DNA of 64,000 nucleotides from Eremomyces bilateralis CBS 781.70 (Eukaryota; Ascomycota; Dothideomycetes; Eremomycetales; Eremomycetaceae). The notes beneath the pieces are model-generated. The model was not told where the DNA came from. It saw only the letters and a program-made list of their open reading frames with translations, and did no database searches. Of the stretch, positions 9,701 to 20,623 are shown one piece after another; positions within the stretch are counted from its first letter, which is position 1; each line of letters begins with the position of its first letter. The DNA lies in the NCBI RefSeq assembly GCF_010015585.1, contig NW_022985076.1, positions 1 through 64,000 on the forward strand, given 5' to 3'. The position numbers and the translations under genes were made by a program.

Positions 9701-12085
9701 GTGACAGTGACGAGGGTCCTGCAGACGATGCGTACCCCCCTGACTCGGAAATGAGCCGATTAATAGGCCGGGGAAGAGACAGCTTTTGGGAAGTGATGTG
9801 AACCGGTCTCTTTGGTGCACCTACGGTTCCTTGATCAGCTCCTTTCAAGGCCAATTTCCTACCCCCAAAGCCGGCTAGGTAGCCATATCCATCTTCTCGA
9901 AGTTTGACTCCATAAAGATTCCGACGATTGGAGATGAGGAGTGCAAAAACGTAGAGCTCAGTTCCCCTGAAGAGGGTACCGTTTGGTTTCACGAATTGTG
10001 CACCGATAACGAGTGCTGTCCTGGATGTATGCGTGTAATGAAGGTCCGGAGAAACCTGCCCGTTGATGCTAACCCTGTAAGTCCTCAAGTGGTGGATATT
10101 CTGGAACGAATCATCCATCTCACTGTGTCGAAGGATTTGCCCATTGTCGAGAACACGTTCATGACTCCAATTCACCTTGCCCTGAAAGGGGACACCGGGA
10201 GTTGGGGTTTCAGTGTAGTCGATATCGAACTTGACGAACTCACCCGTCGTGAGTGCATTCTTGCCTGGTGGTGTGGCTCTCTCGCCCCGCTCATGCCAAT
10301 CTGCCACGTCTGCTGCCGCCGCAATCGTCGCCGCAGTGGCCGAAGCCGCAAACAAGCCTGCTGCAATACCATTGCTGGTTGACAGAGAAATCCCAGCATT
10401 AGTGCAACAGGAGACGGAAGGGTCATTTTCCTCGAAAGTCCCTTCAGGTCCAGACGAAGCTTCATCTCCATCTGAAACGGCGACAATGGCGCCGGCAACA
10501 GCCAAAATCGTCGCGACAACCCACCCCACGACTTTCGACCAAGGATAATCAAAGGCAAAGGACCATGAGTGCCACGGTACACAGGTGAAGGAATGAGAAG
10601 CAGAGTCCCAGATTTGACGAAGATGGAAAAATGTACGTATTCACCAATAGCAGGATCTTTGCCTGTGTTGTCACCTCCGGAGCCGCTACAGCAGCAGCAG
10701 CAATTGCCATTGCCATGGGTGCCATCATGATCACCGCCGATAGGTGGAGGTCTCGGTGTGATGGCACGATCGACGTGGACATACAGCGAGCCTTGAGGTA
10801 CTCTAACCTCAAATGATTTGGTCGGCTTGTTGAAGCTTAGCCCTAGGACGAAGATCTTTTTCAGCACCCGGATAAAAGTTCTCTCAGAACCTGAGTGCTG
10901 TTGGATGATGAAGGATATGACCGTCTCTCCAGGCGTTGCTCTCTTGAAATCGGCATCAAAGATTTATTTGAAGGAGGCTTGAGTGAGAACAGTCCCATTC
11001 AAAGGCCGATTGATTAACAGAGGAGCGACGATATTTGGATCGGCGATGCCTTCCTCATAGATAGAAATGCCGCTCAAATCGGCTCCTCCATCGTTGCGGG
11101 TCTCCACATTGATCAGTTGATTGCCGATGTTTGACACAAATAAACCATCGGGATTCATCATTCCATTTGCCGGATTCGTCGCGTAGGGCCGGAACGGGAT
11201 ACCGGCTGGAATAGCAAGCGTACTTGCTGTAATAGTAGCAAGAGCAGGGCGGGCACTCCCTACGACCACGATGGCTACACCAACCAACAATGCGACCGTT
11301 CTCGTCATGTTGCTCAACCAGAACGACGGCAGCAGATTGGTCACGGTCCTTTTCCGGGAACTTGACAAGCGCGTGGAATCGCTCGGAGTCATTCGGACGC
11401 AGATTTTTCAATTCGACTTTAGTTTTCCCTCCTTTCGGGGCGGGAGCACCGAGCACCTAATCGGTAACCAATGCTGACTCGGTTGCTTTGGTTGCATTGT
11501 TGCATTTCGGAACTCCCAACATTTTGAGTGTCGGTGCAAAGAGCTCCTCAGGCGCGGGCCCGATAGAGAGTTTAGCTGTAGTATTAGGGAAAAGCCAGCC
11601 GCTGCCATTGGTCTTAATAAGGAAAATTGCCTGGGGGGATCGAAAACAATGTCAACATTTCGCTGAGCAACATGACGATTGTGTATGTCCCATCCAGTGT
11701 TAGGATGCGGTTGTACCGCATCATTCGTGGCGGATGCTTCGCAAATGATACATTCATGGCTGTTGTTGATCCATTGAGGGACCCAAGCGCCGACACAGAG
11801 GACTAGTTTGGTCTCGCCGCTCTCCAATGAAAAATCACTCGTTCCTACGAGCTGAGAGTTGTTCGGTGTTGGCACTATAGCGGGATTTCATATCCAAAAT
11901 TTGATAGTCGCTCCTTGCGTTCGCGATCTTCCAGCGTTCTTGATGGATGCAAGGATGTAGATGGGTACATTCCTGGTGGGAATAGCTGGACTTGGGTCAT
12001 CCGGGGTGTTGTGCAGAACGATATTTGGGTTGAAATAGAGTGGAAAAGGTGCAGAGCTTCGGCCGTCAAAGCGTAGTTCGGCCAT
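9701..12085 (-). pseudogene. Broken gene of unknown function with an N-terminal Ig-like domain and later membrane segments
   Basis: The coding-like signal starts at the ATG at 12085 (MAELRFDGRSSAPFPLYFNP) and runs on the minus strand to about 9800 through changes of frame, with several breaks. I do not recognise the family. The first about 150 residues look like a beta-sandwich of the Ig/CARDB kind (NVPIYILASIKNAG; then HECIICEAS, WDIHNRHVAQRNVDIV). Later parts contain a hydrophobic helix (VALLVGVAIVVVGSARPA), a segment with five consecutive cysteines, and two more alanine-rich hydrophobic stretches (VVGWVVATILAVAGAIVAV, GIAAGLFAASATAATIAAA). A beta-rich tail follows (SINGQVSPDLHYTH..ALVIGAQF). 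The HVAQRN pattern recalls bacterial Ig-like proteins, so ancient transfer is possible but unproved. More than one original gene could be involved. Confidence 0.5.
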
Positions 12086-13591
12086 GATACTGTTTCGGTT
12101 CCCTTTCTGGGAGCCCAGTCAGAAGTCTGAGTTGTTCTTTTCAGGGCTAGAGTCTCCTTTCGGCCTTGTGATGATATTATAAATAGAGAGTGAAGAAATA
12201 TGAAGAGTTAGGAACTTCAATTCACCAACCCTCCTTTGGACTATACGAGACTATATAAGGCGTTGCGTCTCTCCCTTCGAAGAGCATTAGGGTTGAGAGT
12301 CCAATCGTCCAATGATACTTGATCTGGCCAAAGTTATCAGCTCGAAGCATAGTCTGCATGTGGCGTTGCTCAGCTCAACAAGTGAGAACCAATCGAGGAA
12401 TACCGTGGAGCAGTAAGAATTGCGGGGTAGACTGTAGTAATAGTACGAAACATTCTCTTTGAGTAGTGATAGAACCGATCCGTGTGCCCCTCGAGTTGAG
12501 ATGTGTTGGGGGATCCAACCACCGGCGAACCCTTTCTCACCGTATGCAGGACACACGTCGACACAAAACTTGACGCCACCGTAAGAGACCAACCACGCAC
12601 GGCTAATATAAAGTACTAGATACTGCGACTGCAAAGAGAAATACGTATGCCCAGAATCGAGCCCACCTTTGAGTCACAACTGGATATCATTTGCGAGATA
12701 CTAAGGGGGGCCGAAAGGGGTAGATAAAAGAAATCAAAGCCTGTCACATAATAGAATGACAGAAAATTAAAAGGAAAGATCTGAGTACGGCGCTGGAAGC
12801 AGCTGCTAAGAGCCTAGAACATGCTGTGGCTGAATACCTAGTGATGGTGCTGTGGTCGGTTGAGACGTTGGATGGATCACGAGGGCTGGATGTGAAGGGA
12901 GCGGCCAGGATGAAGCGCAGTGGTTGCATATTGGATGCGTTGTCTTCAGTTCAGGACATGAATTCATCCGGCTATCCAGTAGCAAAGACATGCATGAGAT
13001 ACTCAACTTGAAAGCGAAAGTTGTTCTGCGATTACCCCTGGTGATGCTTCAGAGAGCTGAGCTGAAAGAAATCTGTTTCCATTTTGGATGATCCATAGCA
13101 AGGGGATATTGAGAGCTGCATAGGTATTACCCTCCGGCTAGTCAGGGTAAAGCCAAGGACCACGTTGTCTGATTCCTGACGTCGGCGTAGGACCATTGAA
13201 GGGGTATGATCATTTGATGAAAGTGAGACGTGATCAACATTCAGGTTGAAGTTGAAGAAGAATGAGGTTGGAATAATGTTGGATCGTCAGGACTCAGGAC
13301 GGTCAGGTGTGAAGGATGGCTTAGTAATCAATGTTGTTCCCGGGCCTAGACCAATTCCGATCTAATTAGACCATCTCCCCAGCCGTTCAATAATCAATCG
13401 TTCATGCGATTGTTCATACGACGGTTATGGGATCTAACTTACTCCTCCCCACGTCGAAGAACATCACCGTACTCAGACCGCTACCCATTCCCTTGCTGCA
13501 TGTGGACTGGTTTATGCACTTTGTAGCAATCAAGGGCACCATGTTATGCCTCCATTAAAGGAACTTCGGGATTCCCACAACTCGAAGAGTT
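12086..13591. other. Intergenic region with no gene seen
   Basis: About 1.5 kb upstream of the broken Ig-like gene and upstream of the CDC1-like gene. Only short shadow frames; none reads like a protein family. The last 150 bases before 13592 look like an ordinary promoter. Confidence 0.5.
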
Positions 13592-15676
13592 ATGACTTCG
13601 AACTCGCCCATCCCTCCGACGCTCCGCAACCTCATTCGTGATGGCCTAGCTAGGGCAGATCGTTTCGCCTCCAAATCGGCTTCGCAAGTGGCTCGACTTC
13701 GTACCACTGGAGGGAACTCTAAGCCACTAAGTGCTCGAACACTCCGTCGCCATTTTCTCACCCTGCCCGGTGTCCTGATAGTTCTTTGGATATATACCTT
13801 ATATTGGGGGGAGCGCTCCGTGTTTTCCAAGAGTATCCCTGAATGTCAATGGGAGAATTGGGAGAGTTGGGTATGTGCTTGACCTCAGAAGTCGTCACGA
13901 AAGTCTAACGCAAAGCAGCCTGCAGATGCGAATCCTCACCGCGTGGTGTTCGTTGCGGATCCGCAACTGGTTGACCCCCACACCTATCCAGGACGACCAT
14001 GGCCTCTTTCGACACTGACGATCAAGTACACCGACCGATACTTAGAGCGAAATTACCGAAAGATACGATGGGACCTGGTGCCAGACAGCGTCATCTTCCT
14101 GGGCGACCTCTTCGATGGCGGCCGAGAGTGGGCCACTTCTGAGAGCGAAAGCCCCGAAGCCCAATATCATCGATACAAATCTCAATATTGGTTGGGGGAG
14201 TACGACCGGTTCGCAAAAATATTCTTCGACCTACCGGTGCAGGTTTCTTCGGGCAGCAACAGGAGGGATGATGCATGCAACTTATTAGCAAGTCTACCTG
14301 GAAATCATGACCTTGGATTTGGCATAGGCATCCAAGAACCGGTTCGAGGTCGATTCAACGCATATTTTGGAGAGAGCAACCGGATAGACATCCTTGGAAA
14401 CCATACTTTTATTTCCGTTGACACCGTATCCCTGAGTGCAAAAGACGATGACCAGGCAAGAGAACGGGAAGACCTTTGGGGACCGCCTATGGAGTTCTTG
14501 GACACTGTCAAGTCTATGATTGGAAAGTCAGTCCAACGGGAGACCTCGTGGCGATTCAATGGCACCCTGCCCACCACCCGGTTTCGCCATGAGTTGGTCG
14601 AGACCGAGCAACTAGCAATAAGCAAGCTATTCAACGATGCCCCGTCGTCTCCATGGGAAGGATCCGTGTTTCCTTCTGTTCTTCTCAGTCATGTACCGCT
14701 CTATCGGCCCCCAGGAACCCCTTGCGGTCCTTTGCGAGAAAAGTGGCCTCCATCATCGCCGCCCAAAGGCCAGTCGGAGCCATTGGCCAATGATGAGAGG
14801 AACGCCATTGCCGTTCAGAGGGGGTATCAATATCAAAACGTCCTAACTCCTGAGACATCCAAAAAGATCACAGGGAGCATTGGCACACTCAAGTATGCTT
14901 TCTCCGGAGATGATCACGATTACTGTGAAGTTGTCCATCGTGGGTACCAATCTTCTGGGAGCGGGATCCGGGAGATCACAGTCAAATCGTTGTCCTTGGC
15001 TATGGGTATACGGCGACCGGGCTTCGTCATGGCCAGTCTTTGGAATCCGGTTGATGAGACCGGGGCCCCGCTTTCTTCTGCGAAAGATTTTTCTACGCAG
15101 CAAACAATGCAGACACAACTCTGCCTCCTTCCTGATCAGCTGGGGGTCTTCATCCGCTACGGTATTCTGTTTGTCTTTACTGTTCTCCTTCTTACCATTA
15201 GCGCGGCGCACACGGCTTTCTTTTCATCACGGACGGATGCATCCAGGGACATGCCTCTTTTACCAATTACGAACATTTCATCTTCGGCCGAGAACGAGAA
15301 GGCGGAGCTATCGCAGTTTAGAAATCATCGAAACCCCAGCTCGAACGAGTCTTCCTCGTCCCAGACTTCTACGTCTGAGGCAAGAAATAAGTTATGGGAA
15401 CGAACACAGACTGCGCGGACAAGGAGTTCTAGTCCCATCGGCGGATATGGCCTGCCCCCGAGCCGGCAGACATATACGCCACCTCTCATTGATCATGCAG
15501 GAACGTACGCGGTCGAGTCTAATTTGAACCATTCGTATTACCCGAGTCACCAGGGTTATCGCTCTATCGCACGACGGCGGCAGGGTTTGGGACTCTTTTT
15601 GTATGAGATTCGGATGGGTTTTGCAAAGGTCGGAGTTGTGCTATTGTGGTACACATACCTCCTCTGGAATGGGTAG
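13592..15676 (+). CDS. CDC1: Cdc1-like metallophosphoesterase of the secretory pathway
   Basis: I read join(13592..13870, 13919..15676), 678 residues; a 48-bp phase-0 intron has a GTATGT donor and AGCAG acceptor. Cdc1/Ted1/PGAP5 enzymes are Mn-dependent phosphoesterases that remove ethanolamine phosphate from GPI glycans in the ER. A signal-anchor helix lies at about residues 55-72 (FLTLPGVLIVLWIYTLYW). The metallophosphoesterase core has VFVADPQL (about 101-108), GDLFDGG, LPGNHD and a SGDDHDYC motif, in family order. Two hydrophobic stretches near the C-terminus (VFIRYGILFVFTVLLLTI and VGVVLLWYTYLLW) give a multi-pass layout. About 130 residues between them are Ser-rich and probably cytosolic. 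Tandem with the next gene, about 300 bp apart. Confidence 0.87.
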
Positions 15677-15972
15677 GGCGGTAATCGGAAATTTTGGATC
15701 TGTATATATCTACTACATCCCTGCCTAACGACCTTGTTAAAGTATTCGAATGCCTAAAGATTTACACCATTCAGCAAAACCGTCAACCTATTACTATACC
15801 TTGCATTGGTGATAAATGACTTGTATATGCAGATCTCATCATGATCTTGAAGTGAAATCTGCTGCTACAACGCTGTAGTCCTGGTATGATCACGTGCGTT
15901 CTAAATATTCCATTATTATTGATATCGCGACCCGACATCTAACTCGATATCACCCCTCCGAGGATAATCGCA

Positions 15973-16887
15973 ATGTCGGACCCCAAGGACGACGATGAGA
16001 ACCTCTTAAAACGACTAAACGCACTCAAACAGTCGAGGGTGCAATTTTCAGACGGTCCAGCTACCTCGACTACTGCGGACTTGACCTCCCGGTTCCAAGG
16101 TCTACGAGCATCAAGTCAGACCCCTGAAACCCCGACATTAGATGACGAAAGAGATATCCTCGAAAGTCACTTTTCCGCAGAGGACGATGGATTTGAGCAG
16201 CTACTGAAAGAGCTGGACCAAGACGCTTCAAAACAGATCGGCCGTACAGAAGAGGACGACATCAAGCGGTTACTGGACGAGGCGCATCAGGTTTTAGATG
16301 CCGCTAAGGATGATATTGAGGGATCGGGCAGACTCATGAAAGATGAGACAGTTCAACTTAATGATGAAATGCAGAAATCGCAAGACCCCAGTCCCGATGA
16401 TGCCGAAGAGTCCAAGGAGACAGAAGAGGAGGAGACAGCGAAGGTCATGGAGCAGGCATTGGACCATGCTCAATTATCTCCTAAAGACGAACAAGAAGAC
16501 GGCAAATTTGGCGACACAGACGACCCAGGCCCCTTGGAAAAGTCTTTCGACCTTCCAGCTGTGCCAACAGGTCAGCTCCCACTCCACGACGTAGAGTCGG
16601 AAGTGCAGGACAATGATTTGGCCGCGCGGTTCTCCAGCCTTTCGCTACCGTCTGCTCCAACGTTCAAACCAGGCGACATGGCGAAGCGGAAGAAAACCAC
16701 CGAGCCATCTGATGAAGAGGTAGGAGGTTGGTGTATCATATGCATGGACGACGGGGAGGTTTGCTGTTTGGGATGCGACAAGGACGTCTACTGCAGGAAA
16801 TGCTGGTTTGAAGGTCATCAGGGTGAGGATGCGCTCTTCGAGAATAAGAGTCACAAGTGGGTGAAGTTCCAGAAGCTCAAGCCTTAA
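15973..16887 (+). CDS. ANCHR/ZFYVE19-like protein with C-terminal B-box zinc finger
   Basis: Single exon, 304 residues, first ATG of the frame (MSDPKDDDENLLKRLNALKQ). The N-terminus is a short helical leucine-rich motif. The middle is acidic and probably disordered, with helices resembling MIT-interacting motifs (FEQLLKELD, IKRLLDEAHQVLDAAKD). The C-terminus has a compact Cys/His zinc module: GGWCIICMDDGEVCCLGC, then DVYCRKCWFEGHQG. This layout matches the abscission/NoCut checkpoint regulator family, which binds VPS4/ESCRT-III at the cytokinetic bridge in animals. Fungal members are mostly uncharacterised, so the function here is inferred. Convergent with TVP23. Confidence 0.7.
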   Translation: MSDPKDDDENLLKRLNALKQSRVQFSDGPATSTTADLTSRFQGLRASSQTPETPTLDDERDILESHFSAEDDGFEQLLKELDQDASKQIGRTEEDDIKRLLDEAHQVLDAAKDDIEGSGRLMKDETVQLNDEMQKSQDPSPDDAEESKETEEEETAKVMEQALDHAQLSPKDEQEDGKFGDTDDPGPLEKSFDLPAVPTGQLPLHDVESEVQDNDLAARFSSLSLPSAPTFKPGDMAKRKKTTEPSDEEVGGWCIICMDDGEVCCLGCDKDVYCRKCWFEGHQGEDALFENKSHKWVKFQKLKP

Positions 16888-17060
16888 TGTTCAAATGTCC
16901 TACGTCATGGGGTTATGAAACGGGCCCGTCACAACGCCCGAAAGAGGCAACACAAGATGGTCATAAGATACATATTAATCCGGAAAGCACCTCAATTCTC
17001 CGAACACCGTCGCCTGTATTGTACACAGAGCCAAACACATCTGCCTTGCCTGGACTCACC

Positions 17061-17824
17061 CTACCCCCTGAACATCCGACTAAACACGCCACCGGCAATA
17101 TTCCTCGCGAGGCCGCTTGAGTACATAGCGGTCGACGCAAAATTCGTCGCTTGTGAGAACTTATCGCATCGTGAGAATGCAAGGGTATTCGTGATCGTCA
17201 GGATGAGTGCAATAACTGCGAGGTTGTCAGCCGGGAATCGCCCAGTCAATTGCTAAGTTGGATTCTTCGGGAATACGTACCGACCAAGCTCAAGGAAATG
17301 AACTCCAGCTTGACGCATGCAATAATCGCAAACGCCACCCATAACACGGGCTGAACGTATAACGCCAGCCAGAAGAATCGTTTGTCCGTCGCGTTCACGG
17401 ACCGCGCCTCCGGGTCCGCCGACTCAAATACCCAATGTGAATCTCCTGTTTGTGGATCCACTTCGTTCCACCACCGTAGGCCGACGAGTCTTCTGCCTGC
17501 TATATTTTTCGAGTAGTAGAAATCGGCGGCAAGGAGGAGGACGGTGATGATGAACATGAGAACACTGTCATCTGGTTAGATGGGTTTCGGAACCGGATGC
17601 TTGCCGTGGCGACACTCGGGCGACTCACAAGTTGTCAGTGAAGAAGAGACCGAAGAGATAGACGAATAGGCTTGCTGTTCGACAGTTAGCAGCATATTCT
17701 TTCTACCATGTTTGCGTGAAGCGGTGGCCGAGAACATACAGATTCGGAAGCCTAGGAAGCATAACAAAGTGATGGGATGGCTGCTGAGCCGCCAGGTAAG
17801 CGATCCAGCCTGTTGATTTTCCAT
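17061..17824 (-). CDS. TVP23: Golgi membrane protein TVP23
   Basis: I read complement(join(17061..17215, 17281..17564, 17629..17674, 17740..17824)), 189 residues, four exons. Tvp23 is a late-Golgi (Tlg2 vesicle) membrane protein involved in trafficking with Yip proteins. The start [20 protein letters not shown] matches the family. Exon 2 is a 46-bp microexon encoding [14 protein letters not shown]. Exon 3 has [20 protein letters not shown] and [12 protein letters not shown], then GDSHWVFES and [14 protein letters not shown]. The last exon gives [20 protein letters not shown]. Four hydrophobic segments are visible. All joins restore conserved residues: FRI-S-SLF, DN-F-VLMF and SLV-V-IAL. Divergent from the CitE-like gene with 369 bp between starts. 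Confidence 0.92.
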
Positions 17825-18193
17825 GATCACCAGCGACACATCTACTGTACGGGTTTATATGATTTCGTTGTTGGATTGCATCGCAAGGAGCTCAAGCTTC
17901 ATGTTTCGAGATGTCCAGGTGTTGCGTTCGTATGCAAGTGGACCCTGATATTGAATATTACCTTAGTAATACCACTAGTGATACATACGTGTTTTAGTTT
18001 CCCAAATTAATCTTAGCGTTGTTTCAGTGGTTGATCCCCTTCCAAGCCGCGGGCATCGTCGGGAATAGACCGGCTGTAGCGATTTACCTTGAAGCGATGG
18101 ATAATTGCCGTGACGATGCCTCGTTTTTCATGATGGAGATGAGTTGAACATATAACTTGGTTTTAATTATAAACACCCATTAGTGAAGAGAAA
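17825..18193. promoter_or_regulatory. Divergent promoter, TVP23 and CitE-like gene
   Basis: 369 bp between two start codons on opposite strands. No clear binding motif recognised. Confidence 0.5.
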
Positions 18194-19258
18194 ATGGCTT
18201 CAGCAGTAGTCCGCAGAGCTCTGCTCTATGGTTAGAACACACACTCCCCTATTAAATTCAACGCTGACCCATATTACAGTCCCGGCATCTTCGAGGAAGA
18301 TGTTGGACAAGTCTCGCGGGCTTTCTGTTGATTGTGTAGCGTACGATTTAGAAGACTCCGTGACCCCCTCCATGAAGCCAGAGGCTCGACGGAATCTCCG
18401 AGAAATACTCGCTCTTGAGCGTGCCCAAGGTATCCGGGAACAAGCCGTCCGTATCAATGCTGTCGAGAGCGGCCTCGCTCTGGATGACCTGGTGGAAGTG
18501 GTATATATATGTCTCCGTATTCCTCCAGTATCTTTTCTGACCTTTCTTGTTAGCTGAAAGCTCCCAACCTCGATGCAATCGTCGTCCCCAAGGTCCAATC
18601 TGCTTCGGATCTCCACTTCGTTACAGATGTCTTACGGCACACATTGCCGGACAGACACCCATCATCGCCCACTCAAGGATCAGGAAAGGAGCCAATCCGG
18701 GTGATAGCTTTGATCGAATCTGCTCGTGCTCTGATGGATCTTTCGAGCATCTGTGGAGCATCTCCTTATCTCAGCGGCCTGGTATTCGCTGCCGAGGACT
18801 TTGCGTTGGATCTTTCAATCCGGCGGACCCCATCATTGCAGGAATTCCTATACGCGCGTTCCGCCATTTCAACGGCCGCCCGGGCGTTTAATCTGCCGTC
18901 AGCGATCGATCTCGTCTGCACGTCCTTCAAAGGGGAACAGGGGATGAAGACCCTGGAAGCGGAGTGCGAAGGAGGAAAGGATCTCGGCTTTAATGGCAAG
19001 CAGCTGATTCACCCGTCTCAGGTGGAGATTACGCAGAGAGTTTTCTCACCGGTGGAGAAGGAAGTGGAATGGGCAGCGCGCATCGTCATTGGGGACCAGA
19101 AAGCGATCGACCAAGGAAGGGGAGCGTGGACGATGGATGGGAAAATGATTGATGCCCCAGTTGTGGGCAAGGCGAGATCAATATTGGACAGGGGCAGGGT
19201 CTGCGGCTATGATGTAGATGCTGTTATGACTCGATGGAAGGGTCAAGAGCCGGAATAG
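18194..19258 (+). CDS. Citrate lyase beta-like / CLYBL family protein (HpcH/HpaI aldolase fold)
   Basis: I read join(18194..18230, 18280..18500, 18554..19258), 320 residues. Family members cleave or form C-C bonds in malyl-CoA, citramalyl-CoA or related CoA esters using Mg2+; CLYBL in animals is mitochondrial and acts on citramalyl-CoA. Seen here: [17 protein letters not shown] at the N-terminus, [10 protein letters not shown] (about residue 35), IVVPKVQS, then the metal-site glutamate in [12 protein letters not shown] and the aspartate in [11 protein letters not shown], then [12 protein letters not shown]. The first join (TAT-G/TC) restores the YVPASS start; the second gives [16 protein letters not shown]. 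The exact CoA substrate cannot be told. The N-terminus is too short for a clear mitochondrial presequence. Confidence 0.85.
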
Positions 19259-19293
19259 GTCATGATACCTTTTAGCCCACAAGAAGTGTTGTA

Positions 19294-19345
19294 CTCACGC
19301 CACGCGCCCAACATATCCCCATATATTGGGCGCTGGCCACCCCAA
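19294..19345 (+). repeat. Left terminal inverted repeat of the transposon relic
   Basis: Begins directly after TA at 19292-19293. It pairs with the right end and contains the internal palindrome GCGCCCAA...TTGGGCGC. Confidence 0.75.
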
Positions 19346-20101
19346 CCAACATAGAAATGAACCAAGAGATGAGATTTCCTATATGGCGCCCAAAATAATG
19401 AATTAACATACAAATTTGGTAGTAGATCTTTGCAAAACCATCCAATCTAGTAATCTCCCGACTGGATTAATTTCTAATCGCGTTGGGCGGGTTGTATCTT
19501 ACTTTTGAAGATCTCCCGCCACGAGGTCGAAAAAACATCACGAATTAGAAACTCCTCCCATCCACCGAATCCACGCGTTATCGGCATGATTACGATGTAG
19601 ATTTAGAGGCGGTTAGTCTCTTACGATCCTGACGAGCTTTTTGGCGTGCTTCCTTCGCTTTTTCAGCCTTCTTCCGAGCTGTTTCCTTCTTCTTCGCCTC
19701 CTTGCGGCCCGCCTGGAGCGGGATCTGGTGCCATTGAGGCGGGCGAGGATACGACGGTATAGAGTTTGGGCATCAAAATACCGCGCCGCAGCCGCTGCAT
19801 TAGGCTGTTCGCCTATACGGATCGATTAAGCAGCCAATTCTGCGTGTTTCTCCTCGAGTAAATATTCAGATATGATGGGTGGTGGTGAGTATTAGGTAGG
19901 GCAAAAAACCGTGATAGAAATTGATGGTCTTGACTGACGAACTTAAGCAGAGTAGAACACAACGAAACAATGTCGGTAGAATATCAGGAAAAATACTAAT
20001 TCCTTTAGAATTGGTAGATCTTTTAATTTACCACCAAATTTGTGTAGAAACCACAACGGGAGGCGAACTAACGGGAAACGTCGCGTTGGAGATCATTCTA
20101 T

Positions 20102-20175
20102 GTTGGTTGGGGTGGTATGTTGATTGGGGTGTCCAGCGCCCAATATATGGGTATATGTTGGGCGCGTGGCGTGAG
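20102..20175 (-). repeat. Right terminal inverted repeat of the transposon relic
   Basis: Inverse of the left end followed by TA at 20176-20177. It is longer than the left arm because a 17-bp CACCCCAA.CAACATA unit is present twice. Confidence 0.72.
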
Positions 20176-20623
20176 TAAGGTATTATTCTTTGGTTTGCTC
20201 TGCGAGTCCTACAAGGACGACAAAGATCCACCTGATGACTTGGATATAAGAACCTTTATTTGCATACCAGAGTACACTCATCCTGAGCCCTAGTAGTATT
20301 GAAAAGCATATAACACCAACAGTCTCTGGATTACTCGTTATCAGAAACGCATATAATTGCGCCATACGACGTAAGCTGATAGTTGGTAAGATGGATGACA
20401 GATTCCAGGCTTCAGGTGCCCCGCTAACACACAACACTATTATCTCAATCCCGAGGCACTTGGCCTTAGAACTTCACTTGTAGACAGGCAAAAAGGTCCT
20501 CCTCCGGTATCTACAAATAACAGTTACCCTACTTTCGATTATAAGGGAATTAAAGAACCTAGACAGTTACATGTACCGCTTAGGTGGTGATATAATTAAT
20601 AGTGACATAAGTCCAACCCCGCA
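20176..20623. other. Intergenic region before the dehydrogenase
   Basis: About 450 bp with no gene seen. It is the presumed promoter of the downstream gene. Confidence 0.45.

Larger units (their letters stand above)
19294..20175. mobile_element. Decayed DNA transposon, Tc1/mariner-pogo type, 882 bp, with TIRs and TA duplication
   Basis: Both ends begin CTCACGCCACGCGCCCAAC in inverted orientation, flanked by TA on each side (19292-19293 and 20176-20177), the target duplication of Tc1/mariner elements. The inverted identity runs about 47 bp with two mismatches. Within each TIR, GCGCCCAA..TTGGGCGC forms its own hairpin. The right end carries an additional 17-bp unit (CACCCCAATCAACATAC beside CACCCCAACCAACATAG). 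Weaker inverted similarity (ACAAATTTGGT) extends further in. On the minus strand at about 19600-19800 is a Lys/Arg-rich coding relic (KKKETARKKAEKAKEARQK) resembling the basic tail of fungal pogo/Fot1 transposases. No intact transposase remains, so the element is non-autonomous. Confidence 0.75.

Noticed and set aside
12287-12634. Minus-strand frame of about 115 codons (contains FCVDVCPAYGEKG)
   Set aside because: Interesting Cys content, but no family pattern, and overlapping frames of similar length argue for chance.
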